From NCBI GenBank assembly GCA_044448905.1, contig JBIOHJ010000165.1, forward strand, positions 1 through 5,093: DNA of 5,093 nucleotides, read 5' to 3'. The DNA comes from JBIOHJ01 sp044448905 (GTDB lineage: Bacteria; Bacteroidota; Bacteroidia; AKYH767-A; OLB10). The position numbers were made by a program, and so were the translations under genes. Of this stretch, positions 4,815-5,093 are shown one piece after another. Within the stretch, counting starts at the first letter, position 1. Every line of letters starts with the position of its first letter. The notes below the pieces were generated by a model. It made no database searches, was not told where the DNA came from, and worked only from the letters and a program-made list of their open reading frames with translations.

Positions 4815-5093
4815 TCAATTAAACCACACCGCATAACGCTGCCTTCGCAATTCCAAAGCCAGTTGTTTCTCCATCTTAAGCGCCTCTGTACGGGTCATTG
4901 GACCTAAATGATTGTACAGGCTGGGTCGCAGGTAACTGCCATATTTTTGGACAATGTTCGAAGATAGTTTGTGTCCTTTTTTGTTTCTATATCCTGTTTT
5001 ATGCTGTGCGAATCGTTCTTTGGGATCCTTGCTGGTCATACCTACATAAAGACACTCCAGCACTCCGTTGAATTGCGGATTGGCAGCCCGGAA
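4815..5093 (-). CDS. GIY-YIG-like domain protein, N-terminus beyond right edge
   Basis: The frame stays open to the right edge, so 92 codons and the stop are visible and the N-terminus is missing. A GTG at 5063 is in frame, but the ten residues before it (FRAANPQFNG) fit the family, so it is not the real start. Visible landmarks are CLYVGMT (14-20), with YVG standing for the YIG half of the motif, KERF with R27, QHKTG (30-34), VQKYGSYLRP (48-57) and ALKMEKQLALEL (71-82) with E75 as candidate metal-binding Glu, ending YAVWFN. This matches small stand-alone proteins of about 120 residues with FREANP, CVYVGMTG and GYAVWQN signatures that I recall as hypothetical GIY-YIG-type proteins. A nuclease fold is likely; activity and target are unknown. 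The first GIY motif would lie off-window. Confidence 0.78.
   Translation of the reverse strand, partial: FRAANPQFNGVLECLYVGMTSKDPKERFAQHKTGYRNKKGHKLSSNIVQKYGSYLRPSLYNHLGPMTRTEALKMEKQLALELRRQRYAVWFN

Noticed and set aside
4247..4907. Plus-strand frames at 4247-4444, 4457-4669 and 4701-4907
   Set aside because: The first two are antisense to the Cys-rich/T9SS gene. The third spans the spacer and the GIY-YIG-like gene, and none has supporting features.
5061..5063. GTG start for the GIY-YIG-like gene
   Set aside because: The frame is open upstream to the edge and the upstream residues fit the family, so the gene is truncated by the window.

Overview
The window looks like a chromosomal segment of a Bacteroidota bacterium, possibly an environmental Chitinophagales- or Sphingobacteriales-type lineage (the lineage is inference). 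The evidence is a C-terminal type IX secretion (T9SS) sorting domain, an N-terminal Cys-rich 'IPKPCHEDW' domain that I know only from Bacteroidota, two signal peptides that leave Gln at +1 (the Bacteroidetes Q-rule), no consistently spaced Shine-Dalgarno sites, and short intergenic palindromes of types common in these genomes. Base composition is moderately AT-rich.

Layout from left to right. (1) Positions 1-1000, minus strand: the N-terminal 333 residues of a secreted FG-GAP/VCBS-type protein made of exact 88-residue (264-bp) tandem repeats. It runs off the left edge. (2) About 1001-1719: a 719-bp intergenic region between divergent genes, with no convincing gene. It holds two short palindromes, a candidate -7 promoter element for the repeat protein, two diverged 69-bp direct repeats, several small hairpins and a nested inverted repeat that could fold into a long stem. 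(3) 1720-3522, plus strand: a 600-residue exported protein that resembles the soluble C-terminal part of DUF2723 (TMEM260-like) membrane proteins, with TPR-like helices and no transmembrane glycosyltransferase part. (4) 3523-3684: a convergent intergenic region with three perfect palindromic or hairpin sequences. (5) 3685-4647, minus strand: a 320-residue protein with a Cys-rich N-terminal domain, one hydrophobic segment, a variable middle and a T9SS sorting domain. (6) 4648-4814: a spacer with a decayed relative of the palindrome element. (7) 4815-5093, minus strand: a GIY-YIG-like protein cut at its N-terminus by the right edge.

The genes do not form a clear operon. The first two are divergent, the second and third converge, and the third and fourth are separated by 167 bp. 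The theme is the cell envelope and secretion: three of the four products carry export or anchoring signals. I see no complete new system. The most unusual items are the architecture of the Cys-rich/T9SS protein, the near-identical tandem repeats of the first gene, and the structured non-coding block at about 1258-1497. Homology statements come from motif recognition by eye; no database was searched.
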